Assembly: GCA_030426665.1 (NCBI GenBank)
Contig: JAUHYD010000001.1
Span: forward strand, 248,001-312,000
Direction: 5' to 3'
Source: Bacteroidia bacterium
Lineage (GTDB): Bacteria; Bacteroidota; Bacteroidia; Chitinophagales; Chitinophagaceae
DNA: 64,000 bases
Made by a program: the position numbers and the translations under genes. This document shows positions 19,401 to 26,212 of this stretch, piece by piece; position 1 is the first letter of the stretch, and the number at the start of each line of letters is the position of its first letter. The notes beneath the pieces are model-generated. The model was not told the DNA's origin. It did not search any database and saw only the letters and a list, made by a program, of their open reading frames with translations.

Positions 19401-20326
19401 TCCAGTTGACGTTGCACATTATCTTTTACCACCCACTGTTGGTCGTAAGTCGGATACCTGTTGTGATCGTCGTAAACGTCGCCACTCAATGCAAAACCTA
19501 AAACAGGCTTCTTATGGGTGCTGTCAATTCTCTTACTTGCTAATGGCCCTGCAACAGAAAAAGAAGCAAATCTGTTATTGTAACCATCTATAGACTGCTG
19601 TATACGCAGGTTACCTGTAGTTTTCTGTGCAACACCACGAGATGTGATATTTACAACACCACCGGATATATCTCCATATTTAGCGGGTATACCGGATGTA
19701 ATAACTTCCATTTGCTCCACTGAGTTCTGAGACATGTTAATACCAGCCGTAGCGCTTTCACCCAAATTCTGAACCTGTACTCCGTCTATTATATATAGTG
19801 TACCGGAACCACGTGCACCACCAAAGCTCAAGCCCTGACCACGCTGCTTCTGATATGTACCGGCAGACTGACTAACCGCATCTGACGTTTCAGTTGTAGC
19901 CAGTCGCTGAATATCCTGACCGGTAAGTACCTTTTTTCCGGGATTGTCCTGATCCACAAGCTTTTTCTTAAATGCACGAATAACCATCGTGGCAAGCTCT
20001 TTAGAAGACGGAACCATTGTCACATTCTGTGTTACCCTTCCGTTTGGCGGAACAATAACGTCTGTGAACCGCACAGAGTCGTAACTCACATAGGAAACCT
20101 GAAGGTCATAGTTACCGGGTTCAAGTGGTTTCACAGAAAATTTACCATCATAGTCGGTAATAGTTCCACCTTGCAGAATCCCTCCTTTATAAACTTGAAC
20201 TGATGCGTTGATGAGCGGTTCCTTCTTCTCATCTAATACTGTACCGGCAATCTCTGACTGGGCAAAAACCACCCCGGAAAGTCCCGTAAATACAAACAAC
20301 AGCAAGTAACGTAGTGTACGTGTCAT
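16499..20326 (-). CDS. TonB-dependent receptor with carboxypeptidase-like regulatory domain (Oar type)
   Basis: A 1275-residue outer-membrane receptor. After a signal peptide (start MTRTLRYLLLFVFTGLSG, cleavage near VFAQ) comes a carboxypeptidase-regulatory-like Ig domain (about 25-105: IAGTVLDEKKEPLINASVQV), then a plug domain with LYIIDGVQV and GDISGGVVNITSRG, then a long barrel ending SLSLSFNF. The architecture is that of Oar-like receptors rather than SusC, and no SusD gene follows. An alternative ATG three codons upstream (20335) is possible. Oar-like receptors have been linked to surface protein or vesicle functions; the substrate here is unknown. It is the first gene of an operon with the large secreted protein and the PorV/PorQ-like barrel. 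Confidence 0.88.
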   Translation of the reverse strand: MTRTLRYLLLFVFTGLSGVVFAQSEIAGTVLDEKKEPLINASVQVYKGGILQGGTITDYDGKFSVKPLEPGNYDLQVSYVSYDSVRFTDVIVPPNGRVTQNVTMVPSSKELATMVIRAFKKKLVDQDNPGKKVLTGQDIQRLATTETSDAVSQSAGTYQKQRGQGLSFGGARGSGTLYIIDGVQVQNLGESATAGINMSQNSVEQMEVITSGIPAKYGDISGGVVNITSRGVAQKTTGNLRIQQSIDGYNNRFASFSVAGPLASKRIDSTHKKPVLGFALSGDVYDDHNRYPTYDQQWVVKDNVQRQLEQNPLKILSDNSGSRIYNYSSNYITFDDMEQRKIQPKNRTREARLNGKVDYQITDNLRVISGGMVNYIADDQYSRQNSLMSPQGTATLNTFTGRGFVRFTQKFGKMNDTSARNSIISNAFYSVQADFQKTATWAQDENFKKDLFKYAYVGKFTNNERQKIYGPAVDSVSGVTGVVLQGSTSTGVDFERSELNPILANYTSQYYNSLEGNLPTSILDIQAHNAMANGDMPNATYSYNGVGLFSSPGTAIRGYQNFNSDQYALDVNASFDLQTGKTKHAIEFGLYYQQRIIRSYSASANRGGTQSIWAQMRNLVSNLDNQDLRLDKDNPIFRVDGKDYTYVAGSTPGQGTFYDKETGTEATIIPGPLDTVYYDLKNVGTSTFDKNLRKKLGVADNAIVNIDAVDPSMLSLDMFSADELLNLSGNAFVNYYGYTYTGGKQTGSVNFNDFWTQKDENGNYTRPIGAFTPTYIAGYLQDRFDYKDLHFNIGVRVDRYSANTKVLKDPYSLYPVTKVGEVSGANNIINGGAHPSNISKDAVVYVSDNSSTSPTIIGYRNGRTWYDPTGTVIEDPAVLKNYSDGRTPQPMIEAQYKDIKMTDSNFNPNLSFTDYNPQVTVMPRIQFSFPISNVANFYAHYDIYAQRPYPNSIGYASAWDYYNLSAAAPTGVISNANLRSQKTFDYEVGFQQKLSDHSAVTITAFYKERKNMVNIVPYVYAYPYTYQTYGNRDFSTTKGTTISYDLRATNHLAMTLSYTLQFAEGTGSSYNGGRGLLTTLINEGLPNLRYVTPLSVDSRHNIVSNIDFRYFDGEGPVVGGKHILQNAGVNLILKTRSGEPYTRYTDALAQTVVGGVNGARLPWHFGADMRVDKDFLLSFGKKHKNEIEGVRPKRPKYLKAILMVNNLLNTREILGVHGFTGRTDDNGYLVSTFGAQFIPNQVNPQSFIDLYKIYQNNPGFLNYARTVSLSLSFNF

Positions 20327-20567
20327 ATCCAACATTAATAAATTATTAGCAAATGAGGCGTAAAGATAAAAAAATCTGTTAAAAATCGCATTTCCAACAC
20401 AACTATTTTATTTTTACTTAAGTCACTTTCAGGCTTTTATAATGCCCTTTACCTAAAACTAACTCCCTTTGATTAATATAGACGGATAACGAAATGATAA
20501 TCTTGGGTAATTCTTAAAAAAAAGTTAGAGCGATGCAAAATTGCTGCTCATTTCCGGTATGACGGCA
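20327..20567. other. Intergenic region upstream of the TonB receptor
   Basis: About 240 bp of AT-rich sequence between two minus-strand genes. It holds the terminator of the upstream dehydrogenase gene (20516-20549) and must hold the promoter of the receptor operon, but I found no convincing TAnnTTTG element. No ORF or RNA is seen. Confidence 0.5.
20516..20549 (-). terminator. Terminator of the rsmA-dehydrogenase unit
   Basis: On the minus strand, GAGC (20549-20546) and an inner GCAA/TTGC pair with GCTC (20531-20528), and this is followed by TAAC and a run of eight T. The stem is interrupted, so the strength is moderate. Confidence 0.55.
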
Positions 20568-21521
20568 TCATAGACCCTCACCTATTGCTATCTTAGTTAG
20601 TAGCACCTTGCTCATTTTATACAAAGCGTTGCTCGTATATCCTGCAATATGTGGTGTCACTAATACCGATGGAAGCGCAATCAATTGATTTACAACGTAT
20701 TCGAATTCCGACGGTGCTTTGGTGACCGGCTCATATTCAAAAACATCTAAACAAGCTCCTTTTACTTTTCCCTGCTTAATACCCTGCAACAAAGCCTGGG
20801 TGTCAACTACATTACCCCTGGAAGTGTTAATTAAATAAAAGCTCTTTTTCATATTGTCAATAAAGTCAATATCAAAATAGCGCGTTGTTTCCTCAGAATA
20901 AGGCACGTGAAAACTCACTATGTCAGCGTTCTCGAAAATCGGCTCCAGATTTTCGCAGTTTTCAATTCCATCGGGAATTCTTTCCGCATGATATTTGTCA
21001 TATGCAATAATTCGAACATCAAAACCGCTCAACTTTCTGGCAAATGATGCTCCCGTATGTCCAAAACCTATAATTCCCACGGTCATACCTTCGAGTTCTA
21101 TCCCCCGATTCTCCTCCCGCTCCCACACATTTCTTCTCATTTGTCCGTTGCTCCAGGCAATCCGATGATTCAAACCAAGCAACATACCCAGGGCATGTTC
21201 ACCCACGGCGTTACAATTCCCTTCCGGACTTCCGTAACAATTAATTCCCTTTTCACTTGCATATACGGTATCAATTACCTCCATGCCGGAACCCATCCTG
21301 CCAATCCAGCGCAGCGATGTTGCTGCGTCTATCAGCGAACGATTAAGTTGCAAACGTGTTGACGTAATTACCCCTACACAGTCGCGGATAAGCGACGGAG
21401 CATTCAAGTCATTGATGTTAAGCTCGGTTTTACATTCGAATCCAAAATCGGCCAATCCTTTTAACAATACCGGATCTACGGGGGCCGCTATCAGCACGAT
21501 GCCTTTACTGTTGTTTCCCAT
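20568..21521 (-). CDS. D-isomer-specific 2-hydroxyacid dehydrogenase (SerA-like)
   Basis: A 317-residue NAD-dependent dehydrogenase. The Rossmann glycine motif GFGHTG is at 152-157, and the catalytic trio is Arg235 (NTSRGNVVD), Glu264 (DVFEYEP) and His291 (TPHIAGYT). It is short and lacks a C-terminal ACT domain, so it is either a minimal phosphoglycerate dehydrogenase or a related 2-hydroxyacid enzyme; the sequence does not settle the substrate. Its start overlaps the end of rsmA by 17 nt, indicating translational coupling. Confidence 0.85.
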   Translation of the reverse strand: MGNNSKGIVLIAAPVDPVLLKGLADFGFECKTELNINDLNAPSLIRDCVGVITSTRLQLNRSLIDAATSLRWIGRMGSGMEVIDTVYASEKGINCYGSPEGNCNAVGEHALGMLLGLNHRIAWSNGQMRRNVWEREENRGIELEGMTVGIIGFGHTGASFARKLSGFDVRIIAYDKYHAERIPDGIENCENLEPIFENADIVSFHVPYSEETTRYFDIDFIDNMKKSFYLINTSRGNVVDTQALLQGIKQGKVKGACLDVFEYEPVTKAPSEFEYVVNQLIALPSVLVTPHIAGYTSNALYKMSKVLLTKIAIGEGL

Positions 21522-22266
21522 ACCTATTATAAAGAGTTACAAAATCTGCAACTGATAGTTGCTCAGCACGCTTGTCCATCATAGGGTCGTTGTGCTTACC
21601 GGGAGGCAACACACTCTTCAATGCATTTCTCAATGTTTTACGACGCTGGTTAAATGCGGCTTTCACCAAAATAGAGAACCGTCGTTTATCATCGATATCA
21701 TAGGGATTATTGAGGTTTGTAAACTGCAATACACCGCTTTTCACCTTTGGTGGTGGTGTAAAACAGCTTTCATGAACATCAAATAAATAAGTCACCTTAT
21801 AAAACGCCTGCATCAATACACTCAAAATACCGTAAACCTTAGACCCTGGCCCGGAAGCAATTCGCAATGCCACTTCCTTCTGAAACATACCTATTACTTC
21901 TGTCACGAGTGGCTCCCACTCCAACACCTTAAATAATATAGGCGACGATATATTGTATGGAAAGTTGCCAACTAACGAAAAATTCTCAGAAAACGGAGCA
22001 GATGACTTCAGGATATCCTCCATAATAATCTTATCGCCAATCGACGGATAGGTCTTCTTTAGATAATTTACTTTTTCTTCATCAATTTCAATCGCACGGT
22101 AATCAATGTCATCCCAAGCCAGCAGGTATTTGGTTAGAGCCCCGCCCCCCGGTCCGACTTCCAGTAAACGCATACCTGAAGTATGAGTGATATGGTCAAC
22201 TATTTTTTTACATACATTCTCGTCATGCAAAAAGTGTTGCCCAAGACTTTTCTTGAGTGTGTACAT
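21505..22266 (-). CDS. rsmA: 16S rRNA dimethyladenosine transferase RsmA (KsgA)
   Basis: A SAM-dependent methyltransferase of 253 residues that dimethylates two adjacent adenosines in the 3' terminal helix of 16S rRNA during 30S maturation. The start motif LKKSLGQHFL, the SAM loop EVGPGGGALTKYLL and the catalytic GNFPYNISSPI (NFPY in place of the common NLPY) are present, as is the C-terminal FNQRRKTLRN. The ATG at 22266 is chosen because the family motif follows at once and because a perfect -7 element (22278-22271) ends only 4 nt before it. Confidence 0.95.
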   Translation of the reverse strand: MYTLKKSLGQHFLHDENVCKKIVDHITHTSGMRLLEVGPGGGALTKYLLAWDDIDYRAIEIDEEKVNYLKKTYPSIGDKIIMEDILKSSAPFSENFSLVGNFPYNISSPILFKVLEWEPLVTEVIGMFQKEVALRIASGPGSKVYGILSVLMQAFYKVTYLFDVHESCFTPPPKVKSGVLQFTNLNNPYDIDDKRRFSILVKAAFNQRRKTLRNALKSVLPPGKHNDPMMDKRAEQLSVADFVTLYNRYGKQQ

Positions 22267-22270
22267 TACG

Positions 22271-22278
22271 CAAAAGTA
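22271..22278 (-). promoter_or_regulatory. -7 promoter element of rsmA, 4 nt from ATG
   Basis: TACTTTTG on the minus strand is a perfect match to TAnnTTTG. With only CGTA between it and the ATG, transcription should start at or beside the start codon, giving a leaderless mRNA. No clear -33 TTTG is visible. Confidence 0.6.
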
Positions 22279-22385
22279 CAAAGTTGATAACTATAAATAG
22301 CTCGATTGCGTCAATGATGGCAACCGCAAAGCTTTGCCGCGGAATGGTGGCTTTCGACGGATAGGATTTACTTTTGAATTAATGT

Positions 22386-22393
22386 TACCTTCG
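22386..22393 (+). promoter_or_regulatory. -7 promoter element of pepA
   Basis: TACCTTCG matches TAnnTTTG with one mismatch and lies 22 nt before the ATG of pepA. The -33 element is not clear. Confidence 0.4.
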
Positions 22394-22415
22394 CTCATTA
22401 AATTTATTAAAGCAC

Positions 22416-23852
22416 ATGGAAATAAAAATATCTCTGAAAGCACCGGGAAAAAATCAAATTTGGATAATTGATGACGTAACTAAACTTAACTCGATTCCAG
22501 ACCTCTCAAAGGCAGAATCAGATTACGCAACAAAATCCATTAATGCGGACCAGTCTGTAATCACACTCAACAGATATGGTGGCTTTATCTTTATAGCATT
22601 TTTAAAAAATAAAAACTCCGAATGGCAACTTGCCGAAAGCTGCCGTAAGGCCGGGGCAACTATCGAACCATTGTGCAATAGCAATAAACTTCCGGATGTC
22701 ACTATTACCAATAGAACATCGTTTCTCTCGGCGGCGGTACATCTGGCTGAAGGGCTGGCTTTATCGAACTATCAGTTTCTGAAATATAAAAGCGACGCTG
22801 CAAAAACAACTAATAGCCTCAATAAAATACTTTTCTCAAAAGACTCAGCAACGGTTAAAGAAGCAGCAAGGCTACAGGCCACAATAGATGCAGTTTATAA
22901 AGCAAGAACACTTGTGAATGAGCCATTGAGCTTCCTGACAGCAGAGCAGCTTTCGAAAGAGATTGCACAAATGGGAAAAGAAGCAGGGTTTAAAGTAACA
23001 GTACTAAACAAAGCCAGAATCACGAAAGAAAAAATGGGTGGCCTTCTTGCAGTAAATAAAGGTAGCATACAACCACCTACGTTCACCATTATGGAGTATA
23101 CCCCTAAGAAACCACTCAACAAAAAGCCGATTGTATTGGTAGGAAAGGGGATTGTATTTGACACCGGTGGCTTGACATTGAAACCAACACCTAACTCCAT
23201 GGACAAAATGAAGAGTGACATGGGTGGTGCTGCGGTAGTGTCTGCTGCAATGTATGCAATCGCAAAAATGCAGTTACCTGTACACGTAATAGCACTCATA
23301 CCAGCAACCGACAATCGTCCGGGGCAGGAAGCATATGTACCGGGCGATGTAATAAAAATGTACAGTGGCAAAACTGTGGAAGTACTGAATACCGATGCCG
23401 AAGGAAGAATGGTACTTGCCGACGCATTGCATTGGGCAAAGCGCTATGAGCCCGAATTAGTAATGGACTTCGCAACGCTAACCGGCGCAGCAGCAGCAGC
23501 AATTGGCAACAACGGTGTGGTATGTATGGGTAATGCTCCTGACAACGTAAAACAATCGTTGCGAAAAAGTGGCTTCAATCAATATGAACGACTTGTTGAG
23601 TTCCCTATGTGGGACGAATATGGCGACCTTATTAAATCAACCATCGCCGATATCAAAAATGTTGGGGGGCCCTATGGTGGCTCCATTACTGCAGGTAAAT
23701 TTTTGGAACACTTTACTGACTATAACTGGATGCACTTCGACATTTCCGGAACTGCTTTCTCAGGGGCGAAGAAAGGGTATCAACCTGTAGGTGGAACAGC
23801 ATACGGATTGCGAATGTTGCTTGACTTCCTTGTCAACTACGGTAAAGCATAA
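22416..23852 (+). CDS. pepA: Leucyl aminopeptidase family protein (M17)
   Basis: A cytosolic di-metal aminopeptidase of 478 residues. The C-terminal catalytic domain (from about 165) has VGKGIVFDTGGLTLKP, MDKMKSDMGGAA with the metal-binding Lys and Asp, and the family signature NTDAEGRMVLADAL. The N-terminal macro-like domain is more divergent. It should form hexamers and trim peptides or hydrolyse Cys-Gly. pdxA follows 37 nt downstream on the same strand. Confidence 0.93.
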   Translation: MEIKISLKAPGKNQIWIIDDVTKLNSIPDLSKAESDYATKSINADQSVITLNRYGGFIFIAFLKNKNSEWQLAESCRKAGATIEPLCNSNKLPDVTITNRTSFLSAAVHLAEGLALSNYQFLKYKSDAAKTTNSLNKILFSKDSATVKEAARLQATIDAVYKARTLVNEPLSFLTAEQLSKEIAQMGKEAGFKVTVLNKARITKEKMGGLLAVNKGSIQPPTFTIMEYTPKKPLNKKPIVLVGKGIVFDTGGLTLKPTPNSMDKMKSDMGGAAVVSAAMYAIAKMQLPVHVIALIPATDNRPGQEAYVPGDVIKMYSGKTVEVLNTDAEGRMVLADALHWAKRYEPELVMDFATLTGAAAAAIGNNGVVCMGNAPDNVKQSLRKSGFNQYERLVEFPMWDEYGDLIKSTIADIKNVGGPYGGSITAGKFLEHFTDYNWMHFDISGTAFSGAKKGYQPVGGTAYGLRMLLDFLVNYGKA

Positions 23853-23889
23853 AAAACTATTAATCGAACAAATTAATCTACACACGAAT

Positions 23890-24969
23890 ATGCAACCAAA
23901 TAATGAAAAACCTGTTATTGGTATCACGACCGGCGACTTGAACGGTATTGGTACTGAAGTAATAATAAAAACATGTGCAGACAATAGAATTCTTGACCTT
24001 TGCACTCCGGTAATATTCTCTTCAAACAAAGTAATTAATTACTACCGTCGACTGTCACCGGATGTTACTTTCAACTTTAGTAGCACAAAAGATCTTTCGA
24101 ACCTAAACATGAAACAGGTAAATGTCTTTAATTGTTGGGACGATGAAGTTGCCATACAGCCGGGTGTACTAACAGATGCAGGAGGCAAGTACGCCATCCG
24201 TTCTTTGATGGTAGCAACCCAGTGTTTGAAAGACGGACAACTAGATGCAATTGTTACCGCTCCAATCCATAAGTCGAATACCAACCTTAATGACTTTCAG
24301 TATACCGGACATACGCCTTTCCTGAAAGAAAAATTCGGTGCTAAGGATATTTTGATGCTGCTATTTAGCGAAAAGCTACGTGTTGCATTAGCTACAGAAC
24401 ACATACCTGTTTCAAAGATTGCAGAATCGATAACAAAAGAACTGTTACAAAATAAACTGACAGTACTGAAAGAAACACTTATCAAAGACTTTGGAATTGA
24501 CAAACCACGTATCGCAGTCCTCGGACTGAATCCCCACGCAGGAGATAATGGCCAAATAGGAAACGAGGAAGAGACCATTATTAAACCGGTTATTGAAGGA
24601 TTCAAACAAAAAGATGGTTTGGTGTTCGGACCGTATAGCGCAGATGCGTTTTTTGCAAATGGAAGCTACACAGAGTTTGACGCCATATTAGCAATGTATC
24701 ATGATCAGGGATTAGTTGGGTTCAAAACACTTGCGAGTGGAAGTGGTGTAAACTATACTGCCGGTCTTCCTGTTATTCGTACGTCTCCCGACCATGGCAC
24801 AGCATTTAATATAGCGGGCAAAAACATCGCTGACCCGTCATCATTCAGAGAAGCTTTGTTTCAGTCAATTTCTCTGCTTCGTCAGAGAGCTATCTACACA
24901 GAGAACACAGCAAACCCTCTCCGAAAAGGACGAATAGAAAAAGAAAGAAACAATAGCGACAATAACTGA
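23890..24969 (+). CDS. pdxA: 4-hydroxythreonine-4-phosphate dehydrogenase PdxA
   Basis: A 359-residue enzyme of the DXP-dependent pyridoxal phosphate pathway that oxidises 4-phosphohydroxy-L-threonine with NAD. Recognised by GITTGDLNGIGTEVIIK, the substrate-binding HKSNTN and YTGHTPFL, the metal-site stretch MYHDQGLVGFKTL and TSPDHGTAFNIAG. The frame stays open into pepA, but the ATG at 23890 (MQPNNEKPVIGIT) is the family start. It lies 37 nt after pepA and is followed by a strong terminator. Confidence 0.94.
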   Translation: MQPNNEKPVIGITTGDLNGIGTEVIIKTCADNRILDLCTPVIFSSNKVINYYRRLSPDVTFNFSSTKDLSNLNMKQVNVFNCWDDEVAIQPGVLTDAGGKYAIRSLMVATQCLKDGQLDAIVTAPIHKSNTNLNDFQYTGHTPFLKEKFGAKDILMLLFSEKLRVALATEHIPVSKIAESITKELLQNKLTVLKETLIKDFGIDKPRIAVLGLNPHAGDNGQIGNEEETIIKPVIEGFKQKDGLVFGPYSADAFFANGSYTEFDAILAMYHDQGLVGFKTLASGSGVNYTAGLPVIRTSPDHGTAFNIAGKNIADPSSFREALFQSISLLRQRAIYTENTANPLRKGRIEKERNNSDNN

Positions 24970-24990
24970 TTCTGCTGAATTATCATTTTC

Positions 24991-25026
24991 AAAAAGCAAT
25001 GTTCGAAAGAGCATTGCTTTTTTTAT
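24991..25026 (+). terminator. pepA-pdxA terminator
   Basis: An 11-bp perfect stem (AAAAAGCAATG at 24991-25001, CATTGCTTTTT at 25012-25022) with a 10-nt loop runs into a T tract. It lies 22 nt after the pdxA stop. Confidence 0.85.
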
Positions 25027-25145
25027 GCATCAAACTATGTGACTGTAATTGCCAACAGCTTGACGTACCGTATACGCAAAAGAATGAAAAATACGAATCA
25101 ATAAAACTCTGAAATGCTTGCCTGTAAAGGAATAGAGAGGGGCAT

Positions 25146-25272
25146 AAAAAAAGTCCGGCGAGGTTGTGGACTGCCGGACTTCTATAAAGGATGGGTTAGT
25201 AAGCACAATCCTTACACAATATTAAAAAGAACTTTTCTTACTAAGAAAATATTTCAACCTTTTTTTTCGCCA
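25146..25272 (-). ncRNA. Candidate structured small RNA, about 125 nt
   Basis: On the minus strand a promoter-like pair is followed by a transcript that would start near 25272 and end at an intrinsic terminator near 25146. Pairing is visible at three levels. The 5' GGCGA (25271-25267 region) can pair with TCGCC near the 3' end. After a bulge of seven A, GGTTG pairs with CAACC. An 8-bp arm TTAGTAAG pairs with CTTACTAA further in, around a loop of about 33 nt. The result is a rod with internal bulges, the general shape of 6S-type RNAs. The outer pairing competes with the terminator hairpin. The RNA class is not established. Confidence 0.4.
25151..25181 (-). terminator. Terminator hairpin of the candidate RNA
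   Basis: A perfect 9-bp inverted repeat (AAGTCCGGC at 25151-25159, GCCGGACTT at 25173-25181) with a 13-nt loop. On the minus strand it runs into a T tract (25152-25146). It is 250 nt beyond the batC-like stop, which suggests a transcript of its own in between. Confidence 0.75.
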
Positions 25273-25275
25273 CCC

Positions 25276-25304
25276 CAAAAAGATGTTGACACGTTATCCA
25301 CAAA
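25276..25304 (-). promoter_or_regulatory. Putative promoter with DnaA box in the spacer
   Basis: Minus-strand TTTG (25304-25301), 17 nt, then TCTTTTTG (25283-25276), one mismatch from TAnnTTTG. The spacer holds a perfect DnaA box (TTATCCACA on the plus strand, 25294-25302), so DnaA binding would block RNA polymerase. Confidence 0.4.
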
Positions 25305-25426
25305 TCGAAATTAATTGCTGTATTTTTTGCTTCTGTTGCCAAGGAAATTTTGCAACTAAAATTATGAAGTAGTCAAGTTTCCGAAAGAAAATAAAAAGAA
25401 AAATGCGACAAAAAGCAGGAATTTCA

Positions 25427-26212
25427 CTACCAGTCCTTTTCCATTTTTACAGGAACGCCTTTCTCCTTTTTCATCTTGTCCTGCAATTTCTTTTCTTCTT
25501 GTTGTAGTGCGTTCAGAATCTGCTCTGCTCTCTTTTTCGAGAGTTTGCTTGGCTGACTTTTCGGACGTTTTTCTTCTTCCTTTTTATCGCCCTTTTTGTC
25601 TTTGTCGGGTTTGTTTTCCTGCTGGTCTTTATTCTTATCGTCCTTTTTATTTTTATCGTCCTTCTTGTCTTTGTTGTCTTTTTTATCCTTGTTCTTATCC
25701 TTATTTTTTTTGTTCTTGTCGTCCTTGTTCTGCTGCTCTTCTTTCTTACGCATCTGTTCGGCATAGGACAAATTATACTTAGCATCTGCATCCTGAGGGT
25801 TGTTCCTAAGGGTGTTTTTATAAGCCTCTATTGCTTCATCCCATTTCTTCTGAGACATGTAGGTATTGCCAATATTGTAGTTTGCAGCTGCCTTACTTCC
25901 TTTATCCTCTGCCACCTTTGCCGTTGCCTCCATCACCTTTCTGGATGAGTCGTATTGCTTCTGCTGGTACAGACTATTCCCTAGATTAAACAAACCCGGT
26001 GTGTACTTTGGGTTCTTAGCAACGACCTTTGCATAATTGGCTGCCGCCTCCTTATATCTTTTCTGACCATAAAGCGTGTTCGCTTTCTGTATGGAACGCG
26101 TCACCTGTGCCATTGAATCACTAGAAGAAAGCAACAACATGAAACCACATATCGCGATGCGCAACACAAAAAAATCTGACAATAATACTTTTCCTTTATG
26201 CAACTGATTCAT
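25427..26212 (-). CDS. batC: BatC-like TPR protein with Lys/Asp/Asn-rich tail
   Basis: A 261-residue exported TPR protein of the Bat (aerotolerance) type. The start at 26212 (MNQLHKGKVLLSDFF) gives an N-terminal hydrophobic segment ending SDSMAQ. Two to three TPR units follow (about 35-150: GLFNLGNSLYQQKQYDSSRK, NYNIGNTYMSQKKWDEAIEA). The rest is a very polar tract made mostly of K, D, N and E, then a predicted helix ending KMEKDW. The start overlaps the end of batB by 17 nt, so the two are translationally coupled. batC is assigned from TPR content plus position after batB. Confidence 0.75.
   Translation of the reverse strand: MNQLHKGKVLLSDFFVLRIAICGFMLLLSSSDSMAQVTRSIQKANTLYGQKRYKEAAANYAKVVAKNPKYTPGLFNLGNSLYQQKQYDSSRKVMEATAKVAEDKGSKAAANYNIGNTYMSQKKWDEAIEAYKNTLRNNPQDADAKYNLSYAEQMRKKEEQQNKDDKNKKNKDKNKDKKDNKDKKDDKNKKDDKNKDQQENKPDKDKKGDKKEEEKRPKSQPSKLSKKRAEQILNALQQEEKKLQDKMKKEKGVPVKMEKDW

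Larger units (their letters stand above)
25027..25426. other. Gap between pdxA terminator and batC-like gene
   Basis: Four hundred bases without a credible protein gene. 25027-25145 shows nothing I can name. 25146-25304 on the minus strand holds a promoter-like pair, a DnaA-box sequence, several paired segments and a terminator, annotated separately as a candidate RNA. 25305-25426 is the AT-rich 3' flank of the batC-like gene. A 66-codon plus-strand ORF (25114-25314) crosses the hairpins and looks spurious. Confidence 0.6.

Noticed and set aside
25114-25314. 66-codon plus-strand ORF over the RNA candidate
   Set aside because: It crosses a perfect terminator stem and a DnaA box, has no leader signal, and its peptide shows no family pattern.
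25507-25791. ORFs of about 90 codons in the other frames of the batC-like tail
   Set aside because: They arise from the A-rich repeats coding for Lys/Asp/Asn and give Arg/Thr- or Phe/Cys-rich nonsense peptides.
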